Positions 32,998 through 44,884 are shown, counted from the first letter of the stretch. The stretch: 61,038 nt of DNA from Deltaproteobacteria bacterium (GCA_020346465.1 CP070783.1:1355319-1416356), one strand, 5' to 3'. Made by a program: numbers and translations. Notes: generated from the sequence alone by a model not told the origin.

Positions 32998-35784
32998 CTA
33001 GGAAGCCCGGGTCGTGGCGGCGCACCGTTCGCACAACGCGGGGGCGGACGGCACGGTCCCGACATCCGGCGTGTGGTTCCAGCAGCGCTCGCATTTTTCC
33101 CACGGGGCCTTTTCCACGCGGACGGCGAGGCCGGGAAACGCCGGGCTTTCGTAGACGCCGGGGCCGGACACCTCGCCGACCTCGAGGCCGGACACGATCA
33201 GCACCTCCCGGATCTCGCGCCGGCGGTGTTCGAACAGGTCGGAGAAGGGTCCCGGAGCGACGACGACGAGCGCATCCTGGTCGCTCCCGATCCGCTTCTC
33301 CCTCCTCGCCGCCTCGAGCGGCTGGGCGATCTCGGCGCGGACCGCCAGGATCCGCTCCCACCGCGCCGCGATCCCGTCCGCCTCCGGCAGATCCACCGGC
33401 TCCGGCATGTCGGTGAGGAAGACGCTCTCCGGTTTCCCCGGGAACGCGGGAAGATACGCCCACGCCTCCTCCGCCGTGAAGGAGAGAACGGGAGCGATGA
33501 GGGACAGAAGACCGCGCGCGATCTCGAACAGCGCGGACTGCCCGGACCGGCGGGACGGGTCGTCCGCGCGGGAGCAGTAGAGACGGTCCTTGAGTGCGTT
33601 GAGGTAGAAGCTGGACATCTCCACCGAGCAGAAGTTGTTCACCGAGTGGAAGATGGCGTGGAATTCGTAGCTGTCGTACGCCTTCCGGACCTTTCCGGCG
33701 AGCCGGTGAAAGAGGACGAGGGCGTACCGGTCCATCTCCTCCATGCGGTCGAACGGGACCGCGTCGCGCCCCGGGAGGAAGTCGTGCAGGTTCCCCAGCA
33801 GGTAGCGGATCGTGTTCCGGATCTTCCGGTACGCCTCGGTCAGACGGTCGAGGATGTCCCCGGAGATCCGGATGTCGTCCCGGTAATCCTCGGCGGCCAC
33901 CCAGAGACGAAGGACCTCGGCCCCGTGCTTCCGGATGATCTCTTCGGGGGCGACGACGTTCCCCCTCGATTTGTGCATCGCCTCCCCCTTCCCGTCCACG
34001 ACGAACCCGTGGGTGAGGACGGCCCGGTAGGGGGCGAATCCCCGGGTCCCGACGGCCGCCAGCAGCGTGGAGTGGAACCATCCGCGGTGCTGGTCGGACC
34101 CTTCGAGGTAGAGGTCGACCGGCACGCCGAGATGTTCCTTCCCCTCGCACACGCAGGCGTACGATACGCCGGAATCGAACCAGACGTCGAGGATGTCGGT
34201 CTCCTTCCCGAAGATTGAGCCGCCGCAGGAAGGGCAGGACGTTCCGGAAGGGAGAAGCTCCGCCACCTCGCGGGCGTACCAGGCGTCTGCTCCCTCCCGC
34301 TCGAAGAGCGCGGCGACGTGGTCGATCAGCTTCCGGTCGAGAAGATGGTGCCCGCACGACTCGCATCGGAAGACCGCGATCGGGACCCCCCAGGCCCGCT
34401 GGCGGGAGATGCACCAGTCCGGCCGGTTCAGGATCATCCCCTCGATCCGTTCCTGGCCCCAGGCGGGGATCCACCGCACCCTCCGGATCTGGTCGATGGC
34501 CTTCTCGCGAAGGCCGGTCCCGTCCATCGAGATGAACCATTGCTTGGTGGCCCGGAAGATGACGGGCTGCTTGCACCGCCAGCAGTGCGGGTACGAGTGG
34601 GTTACCTGGTCGCGCCGGAGCAGCGCCCCGGCCTCGGCGATCTTCTCGTTCACCTTCGGATTCGCCTCGAAGACCTGCATCCCCCCGAAGAACGGAACGT
34701 CGGGCGCGAAGCGGCCCTCGTCGTCAAGCGGCGCGTAGATCTCCAGCCCGTACTTGAGCCCCGTCTCGTAGTCCTCGCGCCCGTGCCCGGGGGCGGTGTG
34801 GACGCAGCCGGTCCCGGCGTCGAGCGTGACGTAATCCCCCAGCACGAGGAGGGAGTCGCGGTCGAGAAAAGGATGCCGGCACCGGAGCCTCTCCAGGTGA
34901 CCGGCCCCGAAGGTCGCCAGGGGCGAAACCCCCGGAAGGCCGACCTCGCTCGCGAAACGCTCCGCGAGGCCTTCCGCGACGACGTACGCCTCGCCGTCCG
35001 CTTCGAGGGCGACGTAGGGGTATTCCGGGTGAAGCGCGATGCCGAGATTCGACGGGATCGTCCAGGGGGTCGTCGTCCAGATGACGAAGGAGACCTTCCT
35101 GCCGGCGAGTGACGGGTGGATGGTTTCCGGCGGGTCCGCGAAGGGGAACTTCACGTAGATGGAGGGGGAGGCGTGATCGGCGTACTCGACCTCGGCCTCC
35201 GCGAGGGCGGTCCGGCAGGTGAGGCACCAGTACACGGGCTTGGTTCCCTTGTACACCGCCCCGGTCTCGACGAACCGGCCGAACTCCCGCAGGATTCCCG
35301 CCTCGTAGTCGAAGGTCATGGTGAGGTACGGGTTCTCCCAGTCGCCCAGGACCCCGAGCCGGCGGAACTCCTCCCGCTGGATGTCGATGAACTTCGCGGC
35401 GTAGTCGCGGCAGAGGCGGCGCTTCTCCGCCGTGGGGATCGACTCCTTCCTGTTTCCCAGGCTCTTGTCCACCTGGTGCTCGATCGGCAGCCCGTGGCAG
35501 TCCCACCCGGGGACGTACTCGGCCCAGGCGCCGGACATCGCCCGGTACTTGACGATGATGTCCTTCAGAAGCTTGTTCAAGGCGTGCCCGATATGGATAT
35601 GCCCGTTCGCGTAGGGGGGGCCGTCGTGGAGGACGAACTTCGGGTTTCCCCGGCGCTTCTCCACCATCCGGCGGTACAGCTGCCCGGTCTCCCAGCGGGA
35701 GAGGATTTCCGGCTCGCGCTGCGTCAGGTTCGCGCGCATCGGGAACCCGGTCTGCGGGAGGTTCAGCGTCGTTTTGTAGTCCAT
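32998..35784 (-). CDS. ileS: isoleucyl-tRNA synthetase
   Basis: This 928-residue class I synthetase has the HIGH motif in [14 protein letters not shown], the CP1 editing domain ([34 protein letters not shown]), the KMSKS equivalent read as MHKSRGN, an anticodon-binding helical domain and a C-terminal zinc knuckle (CERCWNH, CERC). It charges tRNA-Ile and deacylates mischarged valine. Length and domain order are those of the bacterial (mupirocin-sensitive-type) enzyme. It is followed by lspA; a penicillin-binding protein gene precedes it. Confidence 0.97.
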   Translation of the reverse strand: MDYKTTLNLPQTGFPMRANLTQREPEILSRWETGQLYRRMVEKRRGNPKFVLHDGPPYANGHIHIGHALNKLLKDIIVKYRAMSGAWAEYVPGWDCHGLPIEHQVDKSLGNRKESIPTAEKRRLCRDYAAKFIDIQREEFRRLGVLGDWENPYLTMTFDYEAGILREFGRFVETGAVYKGTKPVYWCLTCRTALAEAEVEYADHASPSIYVKFPFADPPETIHPSLAGRKVSFVIWTTTPWTIPSNLGIALHPEYPYVALEADGEAYVVAEGLAERFASEVGLPGVSPLATFGAGHLERLRCRHPFLDRDSLLVLGDYVTLDAGTGCVHTAPGHGREDYETGLKYGLEIYAPLDDEGRFAPDVPFFGGMQVFEANPKVNEKIAEAGALLRRDQVTHSYPHCWRCKQPVIFRATKQWFISMDGTGLREKAIDQIRRVRWIPAWGQERIEGMILNRPDWCISRQRAWGVPIAVFRCESCGHHLLDRKLIDHVAALFEREGADAWYAREVAELLPSGTSCPSCGGSIFGKETDILDVWFDSGVSYACVCEGKEHLGVPVDLYLEGSDQHRGWFHSTLLAAVGTRGFAPYRAVLTHGFVVDGKGEAMHKSRGNVVAPEEIIRKHGAEVLRLWVAAEDYRDDIRISGDILDRLTEAYRKIRNTIRYLLGNLHDFLPGRDAVPFDRMEEMDRYALVLFHRLAGKVRKAYDSYEFHAIFHSVNNFCSVEMSSFYLNALKDRLYCSRADDPSRRSGQSALFEIARGLLSLIAPVLSFTAEEAWAYLPAFPGKPESVFLTDMPEPVDLPEADGIAARWERILAVRAEIAQPLEAARREKRIGSDQDALVVVAPGPFSDLFEHRRREIREVLIVSGLEVGEVSGPGVYESPAFPGLAVRVEKAPWEKCERCWNHTPDVGTVPSAPALCERCAATTRAS

Positions 35785-35851
35785 GGGGTCTTTGCCCTGC
35801 CTTCGCGGGAATTCTCCTTTATATCACCAATGGAGCCGGTCGTGTACCCTT

Positions 35852-38167
35852 TCAACGGAACAGGGAATCGAGGAAATCGCGGAGGCCGCGCCACCCTTTG
35901 CGCATCGTGTCCACGAGCGGGTGGGAGGGATGAAGCGGGCACGTCTCCCGCGGAACCAGGTCGTCGGGGAACGCCTCGGGAAACGGCTGCGGACAGGCGG
36001 ATGTTGCCAGGTATCCGGATTCCGGGTCGATTTCCGCCATCGTGATCCCCGGGGGAACACGGAAGGAGGCTCTCCCCCCCGCCGGGTAGACCGATTTCAT
36101 GAACTTGGTCCAGATGCGAAGGGCCCCCGAGGACCCGGTGAGCCCGGTCGGACCTCCGGTGTCGCGCCCCACCCACACCACGCACACCAGGTCGGGGGTG
36201 TACCCCGCGAACCAGGAGTCGCGGTAGGCGTCCGTGGTCCCGGTCTTTCCCGCGGCGGGGAAGTCGACCCCGGCCAGGCGGGCGGCGTGCCCGGTCCCTC
36301 GGTCGAGAACCCCCTCCAGGGCGTAGGTGACGAGAAAGGCCGCCCGGGGATCCACGGTCTGCTCCCGCACCGGATTCTCCTCCCGCAGGAGATTCCCCTC
36401 GCTGTCGGTGACCGCGCGGAGCGTGAAAGGCCGGAAGCGGGTTCCCCCCGACGCGATCGTTGCGTAGGCGTAGGCCAATTCGACCGGGGTGACCTCGAAG
36501 CTCCCCAGGGACAGGGAAGGAACGGGAGTGATCGGGTTTTCGATCCCTGCCTCCCGTGCCGCGGCGATCACGCCCGGAAGGCCGACCTCCTGCGAAAGAC
36601 GCACCGCACCCGTGTTCACCGACTCTTCGATCATTCTCCGGATCGAGATCTCCCCGTATTCCTTCCCCTCGAAATTCGCGGGCGTCCAGATGCCGTCCGG
36701 CGTTTCCAGGGAGAGGGGCTCCCCCGAGATCCGGCTTGCGAGCGTGACCGTCCCCTTCCCGCGCACGGCCTGTTCCATGGCCGCGAGGAGAACGAACGGC
36801 TTGAACGCGCTGCCCGGCTGGCGCCTCGCATCGGCGGCGCGGTTGAACTGGGTCTCCGCGTAGCCGCGCCCCCCCACCATGGCGGTGAGTTCGCCGGTTG
36901 CCGGATCCACGGCGACCAGAGCCGCCTGGAGCGGTTCCCTGTCCCCCCCGGCGGGGATCGTCCTCCTCCCCAACTCGGCCAGCCCCTCGGCCACCGCCTT
37001 TTCCGCCGCGGACTGGTGCCCGGGATCGAGAGACGTGTAGAACCGGTACCCGGTGCGGGAGAGCCTTCCGGCCCCCAGACTTTCTTCGGCCGCCCGTTCG
37101 ATGTAGTCGACGTAGTACTCCGCGATTCCCACGGGGACCCGGCGCGGGTTCGTCCGGAGGGGGGTGAGCCTCGCCCGATCTTCCTCATTCCTCGAAATCA
37201 TCCCGAGAGCGGCCATCCGGGAGAGGACCCAGTTCCGGCGGTTCCGCGCGGCGTCCGCCATGCGGAGGGGGGAGTACCGGTGGGGCGACCGGATGATTCC
37301 CGCCAGGAGTGCGGCCTCCTCGAGGGTGAGCTCCCCCACGCTCCTGGAGAAGTAGAAATTCGCCGCGTCCTCCACCCCGTAGATCCCGCGGGGCCCTTCC
37401 TGGCCGAAGTAGATCTTGTTCAGGTATGCCTGGAAAATCTCCTCCTTGGAGAAGCGGAACTCGATGATGATCGCGAGTTCGGCCTCCCGGATCTTCCGCC
37501 AGATGCTCCTCTTCGGGGAGAGGAAGAAATTCTTCGCGAGTTGCTGGGTGATGGTGGACCCTCCCTGGACGATCCGCATCCGGCGAAGGTTCGTCATCAG
37601 GGCCCGCAGGACGCCGACGAAGTCGATCCCGAAGTGCGTGTAGAAGCGGGAATCCTCCGCCGCGAGCACCGCGTCCTGGAGATGCTTCGGAACGGCGGCG
37701 AGAGGGACGAGCCGCCGCGACTCCATCTTCGGGCCGAGGATCCGGGCGATCTCCTCCGGTTCGAGGATCAGCTCCTCGAGGGGGGCGCCGGACGACGTTT
37801 CCAGGGAGGCGACGCGCCGCTCCGCGATGCCGATCGCAGCCCGGACGCCGGGGCGGGGGGCGTCTCCCCCCGCAACCCCCCGGGTGTGGATCCGGATCCG
37901 GTCCGGCTCCTCGGACCAGGTTCCCGGGGTTTCCGGTACCCCCGGGACCTTCTGGTAGGAAAGGCGCCGAAGCCTCTCCGGAAGCCTCAGGTTGTCCACG
38001 GGGTCGCCCGGCCGGATGACCGCCGGGCGCCCGTAAAGGATCGACGGGACATCCCAGGCGTCGCGCGCAATTCCGGTTCCGACCTGGTAGTAGAGGTATC
38101 CCGCATGCAGGAGAAAGAGCCCCGCGAGCGCGGCGAGGAGGGATCGGGGGCGGAGAAGGGACTTCAT
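35852..38167 (-). CDS. bifunctional class A penicillin-binding protein (PBP1B-like)
   Basis: The 771-residue protein has an N-terminal membrane anchor (8-26) and a region of about 100 residues resembling the UB2H domain of PBP1B. The glycosyltransferase domain follows with catalytic EDSRFYTHFGID (Glu171), GGSTITQQLAKN and RKIREAELAI, then the transpeptidase domain with Ser453 (GSAFKPF), SVN and KTGTT. It polymerises lipid II and cross-links peptidoglycan at the outer face of the inner membrane. It lies 22 bp downstream of the DAHP synthase gene. Confidence 0.93.
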   Translation of the reverse strand: MKSLLRPRSLLAALAGLFLLHAGYLYYQVGTGIARDAWDVPSILYGRPAVIRPGDPVDNLRLPERLRRLSYQKVPGVPETPGTWSEEPDRIRIHTRGVAGGDAPRPGVRAAIGIAERRVASLETSSGAPLEELILEPEEIARILGPKMESRRLVPLAAVPKHLQDAVLAAEDSRFYTHFGIDFVGVLRALMTNLRRMRIVQGGSTITQQLAKNFFLSPKRSIWRKIREAELAIIIEFRFSKEEIFQAYLNKIYFGQEGPRGIYGVEDAANFYFSRSVGELTLEEAALLAGIIRSPHRYSPLRMADAARNRRNWVLSRMAALGMISRNEEDRARLTPLRTNPRRVPVGIAEYYVDYIERAAEESLGAGRLSRTGYRFYTSLDPGHQSAAEKAVAEGLAELGRRTIPAGGDREPLQAALVAVDPATGELTAMVGGRGYAETQFNRAADARRQPGSAFKPFVLLAAMEQAVRGKGTVTLASRISGEPLSLETPDGIWTPANFEGKEYGEISIRRMIEESVNTGAVRLSQEVGLPGVIAAAREAGIENPITPVPSLSLGSFEVTPVELAYAYATIASGGTRFRPFTLRAVTDSEGNLLREENPVREQTVDPRAAFLVTYALEGVLDRGTGHAARLAGVDFPAAGKTGTTDAYRDSWFAGYTPDLVCVVWVGRDTGGPTGLTGSSGALRIWTKFMKSVYPAGGRASFRVPPGITMAEIDPESGYLATSACPQPFPEAFPDDLVPRETCPLHPSHPLVDTMRKGWRGLRDFLDSLFR

Positions 38168-38189
38168 GTCCGCATCGGGGGGATTCCGC

Positions 38190-39209
38190 TCAGATCGTCC
38201 TGCCGGCCGCGGCGATGAAGGGACGCAGGTTCTCCATCAGCTCCCGGAATTTCTCGAAGGTCAGCGACTGGGGGCCGTCGGACAGGGCCTTCTCCGGGGC
38301 GGGGTGGACCTCGATCATCAGGCCGTCCGCCCCCGCCGCCACCGACGCGTACGACATCGACGGGACGTATTTGGAGTGGCCGGTTCCGTGGGACGGGTCG
38401 ACGACGACCGGCAGGTGGGTCCGCTCCTTCAGCACGGGGACCGCCGAGAGGTCCAGCGTATTCCGGGTCGCGTCCTCGAAGGTGCGGATCCCCCGCTCGC
38501 AGAGGATCACCTGGCGGCTCCCCGCCGAGAGGCAATACTCGGCGCTCATCAGGAACTCGGTGATGGTCGTCATCATCCCCCGCTTGAGGAGGATCGGCCG
38601 TTTGGACTTCCCGATCCGCTTCAGCAGGGAGAAGTTCTGGACGTTGCGGGCCCCCACCTGCAGGATGTCGGAGTACCGGGCGACCCTCTCGACGTCCATC
38701 GGGTTCATCACCTCGGTCACGACGGGCATCCCGGCCGCGTCTCCGGCCTTGCGCAGGATCCGGAGCCCTTTCTCCTCGAGCCCCTGGAACGCGTAGGGAG
38801 AGGTGCGGGGCTTGAATGCCCCGCCGCGCAGCACCTGGGCTCCGGCTGCCTTCACCGCCATTGCGGTTGCGACCATCTGCTGGTCGCTCTCCACGGAACA
38901 GGGGCCGGCGATGACGAGGAGGGCTCTCCCCCCGACGCTCACGCCCGGGGCGAGCCGGATCTCGGTGGGCTCGGGCTTCACCTCCCGGCTGGCCAGCTTG
39001 TACGGCTTGAGGATCGGGACGACCCGGTCGACCCCGGGGAGGGACTCGAGCGACTGGAGGACGATTTTCCCCCGCTCGTCCCCGATCGCGCCGATGACGT
39101 TGCGGGTCTTGCCGTAGATCGTGTGGGGGGTGTACCCCAGATCCTTGATCTTCTCTATGACGGCCCGGGTCTCCTTCCTGGGTGCCCCCGGCTTCATGAC
39201 GATGATCAT
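38190..39209 (-). CDS. aroF: 3-deoxy-7-phosphoheptulonate (DAHP) synthase, type I-beta
   Basis: The 339-residue protein has an N-terminal ferredoxin-like regulatory domain (1-75) fused to the KDO8P-synthase-like TIM barrel: AGPCSVESDQQM, RGGAFKPRTSPYAFQG, GRNVQN-type segment VGARNVQN, and VVDPSHGTGHS. It joins phosphoenolpyruvate and erythrose-4-phosphate, opening the shikimate pathway. The N-terminal domain is the usual site for feedback inhibition by aromatic amino acids. It heads the run aroF, PBP, ileS, lspA. Confidence 0.92.
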   Translation of the reverse strand: MIIVMKPGAPRKETRAVIEKIKDLGYTPHTIYGKTRNVIGAIGDERGKIVLQSLESLPGVDRVVPILKPYKLASREVKPEPTEIRLAPGVSVGGRALLVIAGPCSVESDQQMVATAMAVKAAGAQVLRGGAFKPRTSPYAFQGLEEKGLRILRKAGDAAGMPVVTEVMNPMDVERVARYSDILQVGARNVQNFSLLKRIGKSKRPILLKRGMMTTITEFLMSAEYCLSAGSRQVILCERGIRTFEDATRNTLDLSAVPVLKERTHLPVVVDPSHGTGHSKYVPSMSYASVAAGADGLMIEVHPAPEKALSDGPQSLTFEKFRELMENLRPFIAAAGRTI

Positions 39210-39253
39210 GAATATCTCCCTTCCGCCGTGCGTATTGGTTCTTGAGGATTGTA

Positions 39254-39259
39254 ATTATA
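39254..39259 (-). promoter_or_regulatory. -10 element upstream of DAHP synthase
   Basis: A perfect TATAAT on the minus strand lies 45 bases before the aroF start; the -35 region is poor. The overlapping plus-strand sequence TATAGT could serve the outer-membrane protein gene at 39347. Confidence 0.35.
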
Positions 39260-39346
39260 GTCGGATTGCCCTCTTTATTTCCATCATGGCGGGGGGTACT
39301 CTGATTCCGTGTCCCGCGATCCGGCGGGCGAGAAGGAGGGAGAGCG

Positions 39347-39982
39347 ATGAGGAAGTCTGCAGTGCTGTGCCTCGTGGGGGTGCTTTGTGCGGCGCTGGTG
39401 TCCACCGCCCTGGCGGACCGGTACGACCGGTATGAAAAGTACGGCGGCCCCCCGCCCCCGCCGCCGCGGGGTGCGCCCGTCCCCCCTCCGCCGCACGCGG
39501 TGTACGGGCAACTGTATTTCTTCGGGCATCTTGGGCTCTTCGAACCCAACAGCAGCGGCGGCGGGCTCAAGGGGTACGACTCGGGCGGGGCATTCGACAT
39601 CGGCTTCGGCTCCCGCGTCTCCCCCAACCTGGCGATCGACGGGACATTCGGGATGTACTTCTCGGAGGCGGGGCCCAACGAACTCTGGGTGGCGCCCCTG
39701 ACCGGCGGCTTCCGCCTCATCCTCCCCGGCCCCGTCGTCGAACCGTACGTCGGAGGCGGGGTGGGGCTGTATTTCGCGAACCTCGACGAACCCACCTCGG
39801 GGATCAACGACTCGGACACGACGTTCGGCGGGTATCTCTCGATGGGCGTGGACGCATGGCTCAACCCCCGGATGGCGCTGAACTTCGAGGGGAAGTACCA
39901 GTGGGCCGAACCCGAATTCGACGGGTGGGACGTGGAGGTGAGCGGATGGACGGTCGCCCTCGGGGTACGGGTGCGGTTCTGA
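39347..39982 (+). CDS. outer-membrane beta-barrel protein (OmpA/OmpW-like porin fold)
   Basis: The 211-residue protein has a signal peptide cleaved after about residue 23 (STALA) and a proline-rich linker (38-50). An 8-strand-type barrel with alternating hydrophobic residues follows (QLYFFGHLGLFEP, FDIGFGSRVSPNLAIDGTFGMYFS, PYVGGGVGLYFAN, NFEGKYQW). It ends in VALGVRVRF with the terminal Phe recognised by the BAM machinery. Function is unknown. Its 3' end overlaps the following phosphorylase gene by 37 bases. Confidence 0.82.
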   Translation: MRKSAVLCLVGVLCAALVSTALADRYDRYEKYGGPPPPPPRGAPVPPPPHAVYGQLYFFGHLGLFEPNSSGGGLKGYDSGGAFDIGFGSRVSPNLAIDGTFGMYFSEAGPNELWVAPLTGGFRLILPGPVVEPYVGGGVGLYFANLDEPTSGINDSDTTFGGYLSMGVDAWLNPRMALNFEGKYQWAEPEFDGWDVEVSGWTVALGVRVRF

Positions 39983-40893
39983 GAGGGCGCGCAAGGGCCG
40001 GGAACCCCCGGATCCTCCTCCTCGGCGGGTCCGGTGCCTATTCCCTGCCGGAGGGGGCCCTCGGGCTCCGCCTGGGGACCCGACGCGTCCGGACGCCGTT
40101 CGGGATCGCCAACCCCGTCCACCTGGTCGACCGGGACGGGTTTCGCTACTTCTTCCTCTCCCGCCACGGGGAGCAAGGCTACGACAGGACCGCGCCGTAT
40201 GTGAATTACCGCGCCAACATCTATGCGGCCAAAGCCCTCGGGGTCGAACGGATCATCGCCTGGTCCGGACCGGGGATCGTGTCCCGGCGGATGCGACCGG
40301 GCGACATGGCTCTCCCCGATGACCTCCTCGACTTCACCCGGAACCGCCCCTCGACCTTCTTCGAGGGGCAGGGGATCGGTTTCCTCCGGCAGTTCCCCGT
40401 GTTCTGCGGGGCGGTTCGGAAGGCCCTCCTCGACGCCTGGAAGGGCGGGGCGAAATCCCCGCGGCTGCACGACGGGGGAACGTACGCCTGCACCGAGGGG
40501 CCCCGGCTGGAGACGCCGGCCGAGGTGCGGTTCCTTGCGCGGGCGGGGGCGGACATGATCGGGATGACCCTGTGCCCCGAGGGGTTCCTCGCCCGGGAGC
40601 TGGAGATGTGCTACGCGCCGGTCGTCTATCTCACCAATTACGCGGAAGGGGTGCGGGCGATGCCGTACCGCCGCGGCGTCCTCTTCGAGGGGATGCTGGA
40701 CAGGTCCGGGGAGGAACGCGTGGAGAGGGCGAGGAACGCGATCCTCCCGGTTGCGGTGGCCGCGGCCCGCGCGCTGTCGGGCGGGAAACGGGATTGCCCC
40801 TGCGCCGTCTCGATGGAACGGTACCGTCGGAAGGGGGTCATCGGGTCCGATTTCCGGACATGGGTTTCCCCCCGGAGAAGGAGAAGGGGATGA
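39946..40893 (+). CDS. MTAP/PNP-family nucleoside phosphorylase
   Basis: The 315-residue enzyme resembles methylthioadenosine/methylthioinosine phosphorylases: ILLLGGSGAY start, VNYRANIYAAKALGVERIIAW, ETPAEVRFLARAGADMIGMT and VVYLTNYAEG. It phosphorolytically cleaves a purine nucleoside, probably methylthioadenosine, methylthioinosine or a purine riboside; the base preference is not certain. The ATG at 39946 lies within the outer-membrane protein gene but has a strong GGAGGTGA ribosome site. It is coupled to the first DUF507 gene by an ATGA overlap. Confidence 0.82.
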   Translation: MDGRPRGTGAVLRGRARAGNPRILLLGGSGAYSLPEGALGLRLGTRRVRTPFGIANPVHLVDRDGFRYFFLSRHGEQGYDRTAPYVNYRANIYAAKALGVERIIAWSGPGIVSRRMRPGDMALPDDLLDFTRNRPSTFFEGQGIGFLRQFPVFCGAVRKALLDAWKGGAKSPRLHDGGTYACTEGPRLETPAEVRFLARAGADMIGMTLCPEGFLARELEMCYAPVVYLTNYAEGVRAMPYRRGVLFEGMLDRSGEERVERARNAILPVAVAAARALSGGKRDCPCAVSMERYRRKGVIGSDFRTWVSPRRRRRG

Positions 40894-41171
40894 AGATCCG
40901 GGAGGAGCAGGTGGAACGGATCTGCCGGACCATCCTGTCCCGCTGGAAGGAGAAGGGGATGATCCGGCCGAAGGCCGACGATGCCCTGCTCCTGGGGAAG
41001 ATGGTCGGGGAGGTGATGGCGGATTTCCGGCGGGAAGAGGAACTGGACCGGGAAGTCCACGCGATCCTCGAGAAGCACTCCCGAGATCTGGCCGACTCGC
41101 AAGCCAGCTCCCACGTGATGTTCCTGAAGATCAAGGAGCGGCTCGCGCGGGAGAGGAAGATCGTCCTTTGA
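40890..41171 (+). CDS. DUF507 family protein, first copy
   Basis: The 93-residue all-helical protein matches DUF507: MKIREEQVERICRTILSRWKEKGMI, a central DFRREEELDREVHAILEKHS and the C-terminal MFLKIKERLARER. It is cytoplasmic and of unknown role; the family occurs mainly in deltaproteobacteria-like and related lineages. It starts within the stop of the phosphorylase gene and is followed 10 bp later by a paralogue. Confidence 0.8.
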   Translation: MKIREEQVERICRTILSRWKEKGMIRPKADDALLLGKMVGEVMADFRREEELDREVHAILEKHSRDLADSQASSHVMFLKIKERLARERKIVL

Positions 41172-41181
41172 GGAGGCCCCC

Positions 41182-41454
41182 GTGCGTCTGACGGAGGACC
41201 GTATCTCCCATCTGTCGCGTCTCGTGATCGACCGGCTGTACAAGGACGACATCGCCGATTTCCCGGACGAGGGGCAGGCGCTTCGCGAGGCGAAAAGGAT
41301 CTTCGCGCACGATGTGCGGATCGCGGACGAGGTCGATACGTTCGTCCGGCAGAAGATCGCGAAGCTCTCCCGCCACGTTCCCGAGGGCGGCAGGGAATGG
41401 GATATCCTCTACCGGAAGTATTTCGGGGAGGAGATGGCGAAGCGAAATCCGTAA
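41182..41454 (+). CDS. DUF507 family protein, second copy
   Basis: The 90-residue paralogue of the preceding protein has MRLTEDRISHLSRLVIDRLYKD, then AKRIFAHDVRIADEVDTFVRQKI and a longer C-terminal segment (WDILYRKYFGEEM). It starts at GTG 41182 with GAGGAGG upstream. Conserved tandem pairing of two divergent copies suggests a heteromeric complex. Function is unknown. Confidence 0.78.
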   Translation: MRLTEDRISHLSRLVIDRLYKDDIADFPDEGQALREAKRIFAHDVRIADEVDTFVRQKIAKLSRHVPEGGREWDILYRKYFGEEMAKRNP

Positions 41455-41498
41455 CATTCTGTTCTGAAAGAAATTTTCATCCTTTTTCGTTTTTCCTC

Positions 41499-41527
41499 TT
41501 GACACCGGGTCCCCCCGGGACTATATT
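41499..41527 (+). promoter_or_regulatory. sigma-70-type promoter of groES-groEL
   Basis: TTGACA (41499-41504), a 17-base spacer and TATATT (41522-41527) form a near-consensus vegetative promoter immediately before the CIRCE operator. Confidence 0.85.
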
Positions 41528-41532
41528 TTCTG

Positions 41533-41559
41533 CTAGCACTCATCCGTATTGAGTGCTAA
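41533..41559. promoter_or_regulatory. CIRCE operator (HrcA binding site)
   Basis: CTAGCACTC-N9-GAGTGCTAA differs from the CIRCE consensus TTAGCACTC-N9-GAGTGCTAA at one base. It overlaps the expected transcription start of groES-groEL, so HrcA should repress the operon until heat or misfolding titrates it. hrcA itself is not in the window. Confidence 0.95.
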
Positions 41560-41609
41560 CAGCCGCAAGGCAATCATTTTATATTCGATTCCTTAAAGGA
41601 GGAGGCACC

Positions 41610-41903
41610 ATGAAGGTCAGGCCGTTGCAGGACAGGATACTGCTCAAGCGTGTCGAGGAGGAGACCAAGACCAAGGGAGGGATCATCATCCCCGACAGCG
41701 CGAAGGAGAAGCCGCAGGAGGGCCTGGTGGTGGCGGTGGGCCCCGGCAAGGTGACCGACACCGGAAACCGGGTGGCTCCCGAGGTCAAGGCGGGGGACCG
41801 CGTCCTTTTCGGAAAGTATTCGGGGACGGACATCAAGATCGATGGCGAAGAGCATCTGATTCTCCGGGAGGACGACGTCCTCGCGGTGATCCAGAAGAAA
41901 TAA
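41610..41903 (+). CDS. groES: co-chaperonin GroES
   Basis: The 97-residue protein has the full Cpn10 pattern: [17 protein letters not shown], the mobile loop [18 protein letters not shown], the [20 protein letters not shown] strand region and the C-terminal REDDVLAVI. It forms the heptameric lid of GroEL. The ATG at 41610 follows AAAGGAGGAGG. It is regulated by CIRCE/HrcA with groEL. Confidence 0.97.
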   Translation: MKVRPLQDRILLKRVEEETKTKGGIIIPDSAKEKPQEGLVVAVGPGKVTDTGNRVAPEVKAGDRVLFGKYSGTDIKIDGEEHLILREDDVLAVIQKK

Positions 41904-41946
41904 CCACCCTGCGGAAAAAGGAACAATACAAAGGAGGAAGGGAAAG

Positions 41947-43572
<1,626 letters not shown>

Positions 43573-43605
43573 ACCGTGGTATGATGCACAAGGGATAACG
43601 ACAGA

Positions 43606-43633
43606 GGGGGCCGGGAGACCGGCCCCCTTTTTT
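43606..43633 (+). terminator. intrinsic terminator of groES-groEL
   Basis: GGGGGCCGG-GAGA-CCGGCCCCC is a perfect 9-bp stem followed directly by six T residues, 33 bases after the groEL stop. Confidence 0.93.
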
Positions 43634-43647
43634 GAAGGAGAAGGAAC

Positions 43648-43944
43648 GTGCCGATCTACGAATATCGCTGCCGGAAGTGCCAAGAGGTGACCGAGAAGAT
43701 CCAGGGGATGAAGGATCCCCCTCTCAGGAAGTGCCCCGCGTGCGGGGGAAAGCTCGAGAAGATGATGTCGCCGGGTGCCTTCATCCTCAAAGGCAACGGC
43801 TGGTACGCGACGGACTACGCGAACAAGGGCGTCGGCAACGGAAAGGACGCCGCGCCCGGGAAGGTCGGCGCCAAGGGGGCTGCATGCCCCGCGGCCGCGG
43901 AGTCGCCCTCGCCGGCCTGCGCCGGCTGTCCGAAGGCCGAATAA
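43648..43944 (+). CDS. FmdB-type zinc-ribbon protein
   Basis: The 98-residue protein has an N-terminal FmdB zinc ribbon: [12 protein letters not shown] with the second pair CPACGG. A low-complexity tail carries two or three further cysteines (ACP, CAGCP). FmdB-like proteins are putative regulators of unclear function, first noticed with formamidase genes. It starts at GTG 43648 with GAAGGAGAAGG upstream, behind the groEL terminator, and runs into folD 37 bp later. Confidence 0.8.
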   Translation: MPIYEYRCRKCQEVTEKIQGMKDPPLRKCPACGGKLEKMMSPGAFILKGNGWYATDYANKGVGNGKDAAPGKVGAKGAACPAAAESPSPACAGCPKAE

Positions 43945-43981
43945 CGTCTTTACTCCAATCCGACACGGGGGGCTCGAGACC

Positions 43982-44842
43982 ATGCCCGCGCATCTTATCG
44001 ACGGAAAGGCGATCGGGGCGGTCGTCCGGGCCGAGATCAAGGAAAGGGCAGGGACGTTCGTCGCCCGTACCGGAATCACCCCATGCCTCGTCACGGTCCT
44101 GGTGGGGGAAGATCCGGCCTCCCGGGTCTACGTCCGGAACAAGGGGAAGGCCTGCACCGAGGCCGGCATGCTCTCCCGCCAGATCGACCTGCCTGCGTCC
44201 CACCCCGAGAACGATCTCCTCGCACTCGTCGCCGAACTGAACGCGGACCCCTCCGTCCACGGCATCCTCGTCCAGCTTCCTCTCCCGGACCATATCGATG
44301 AGTCCCGGGTGATCGAAGCGATCGCCCCGGAGAAGGACGTGGACGGGTTCCATCCCGTGAACGCCGGGCGGCTTCTGTCCGGGGGGCCATGCTTCGTCCC
44401 GTGCACTCCCCTGGGGATCATGAAGATGCTCGACCACGAATCCGTGGACCTCAAGGGGAAGCACGCGGTCGTGGTCGGAAGAAGCAACATCGTCGGCAAG
44501 CCGGTCGCGCTGCTCCTGCTCGCAAGGCATGCCACGGTGACGATCTGCCACTCCCGCACGAAGGACCTCCCGGCCGTGGTGCGGTCCGCGGACGTCGTGG
44601 TGGCGGCCGTCGGCAAGCCGGAGATGATCCGGGGGGACTGGATTGCGCCCGGCGCCGTGGTGATCGACGTCGGGATCAACCGGCTTCCGGACGGGAGGCT
44701 GGTCGGTGACGTGGCGTTCGAGGAGGCGAAGGAGACCGCCGGGAAGATCACGCCGGTGCCCGGCGGAGTCGGCCCGATGACGATCACGATGCTCCTCCAC
44801 AACACGCTGGAGGCGGCGACCCGCCTGGCCGCGTCGGTGTAA
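43982..44842 (+). CDS. folD: bifunctional methylene-tetrahydrofolate dehydrogenase/cyclohydrolase FolD
   Basis: The 286-residue enzyme has [18 protein letters not shown] (catalytic Lys in the second motif), [25 protein letters not shown], the Rossmann segment [12 protein letters not shown] and the terminal [16 protein letters not shown]. It interconverts methylene- and formyl-tetrahydrofolate with NADP. A GcvH-like gene follows in the same frame directly after the stop, a suggestive link with one-carbon metabolism, although that protein lacks its lipoyl lysine. Confidence 0.95.
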   Translation: MPAHLIDGKAIGAVVRAEIKERAGTFVARTGITPCLVTVLVGEDPASRVYVRNKGKACTEAGMLSRQIDLPASHPENDLLALVAELNADPSVHGILVQLPLPDHIDESRVIEAIAPEKDVDGFHPVNAGRLLSGGPCFVPCTPLGIMKMLDHESVDLKGKHAVVVGRSNIVGKPVALLLLARHATVTICHSRTKDLPAVVRSADVVVAAVGKPEMIRGDWIAPGAVVIDVGINRLPDGRLVGDVAFEEAKETAGKITPVPGGVGPMTITMLLHNTLEAATRLAASV

Positions 44843-44884
44843 GCCCTGCCCGCCCCCGCCGACCGCCGATATGCGCGCACCCAT

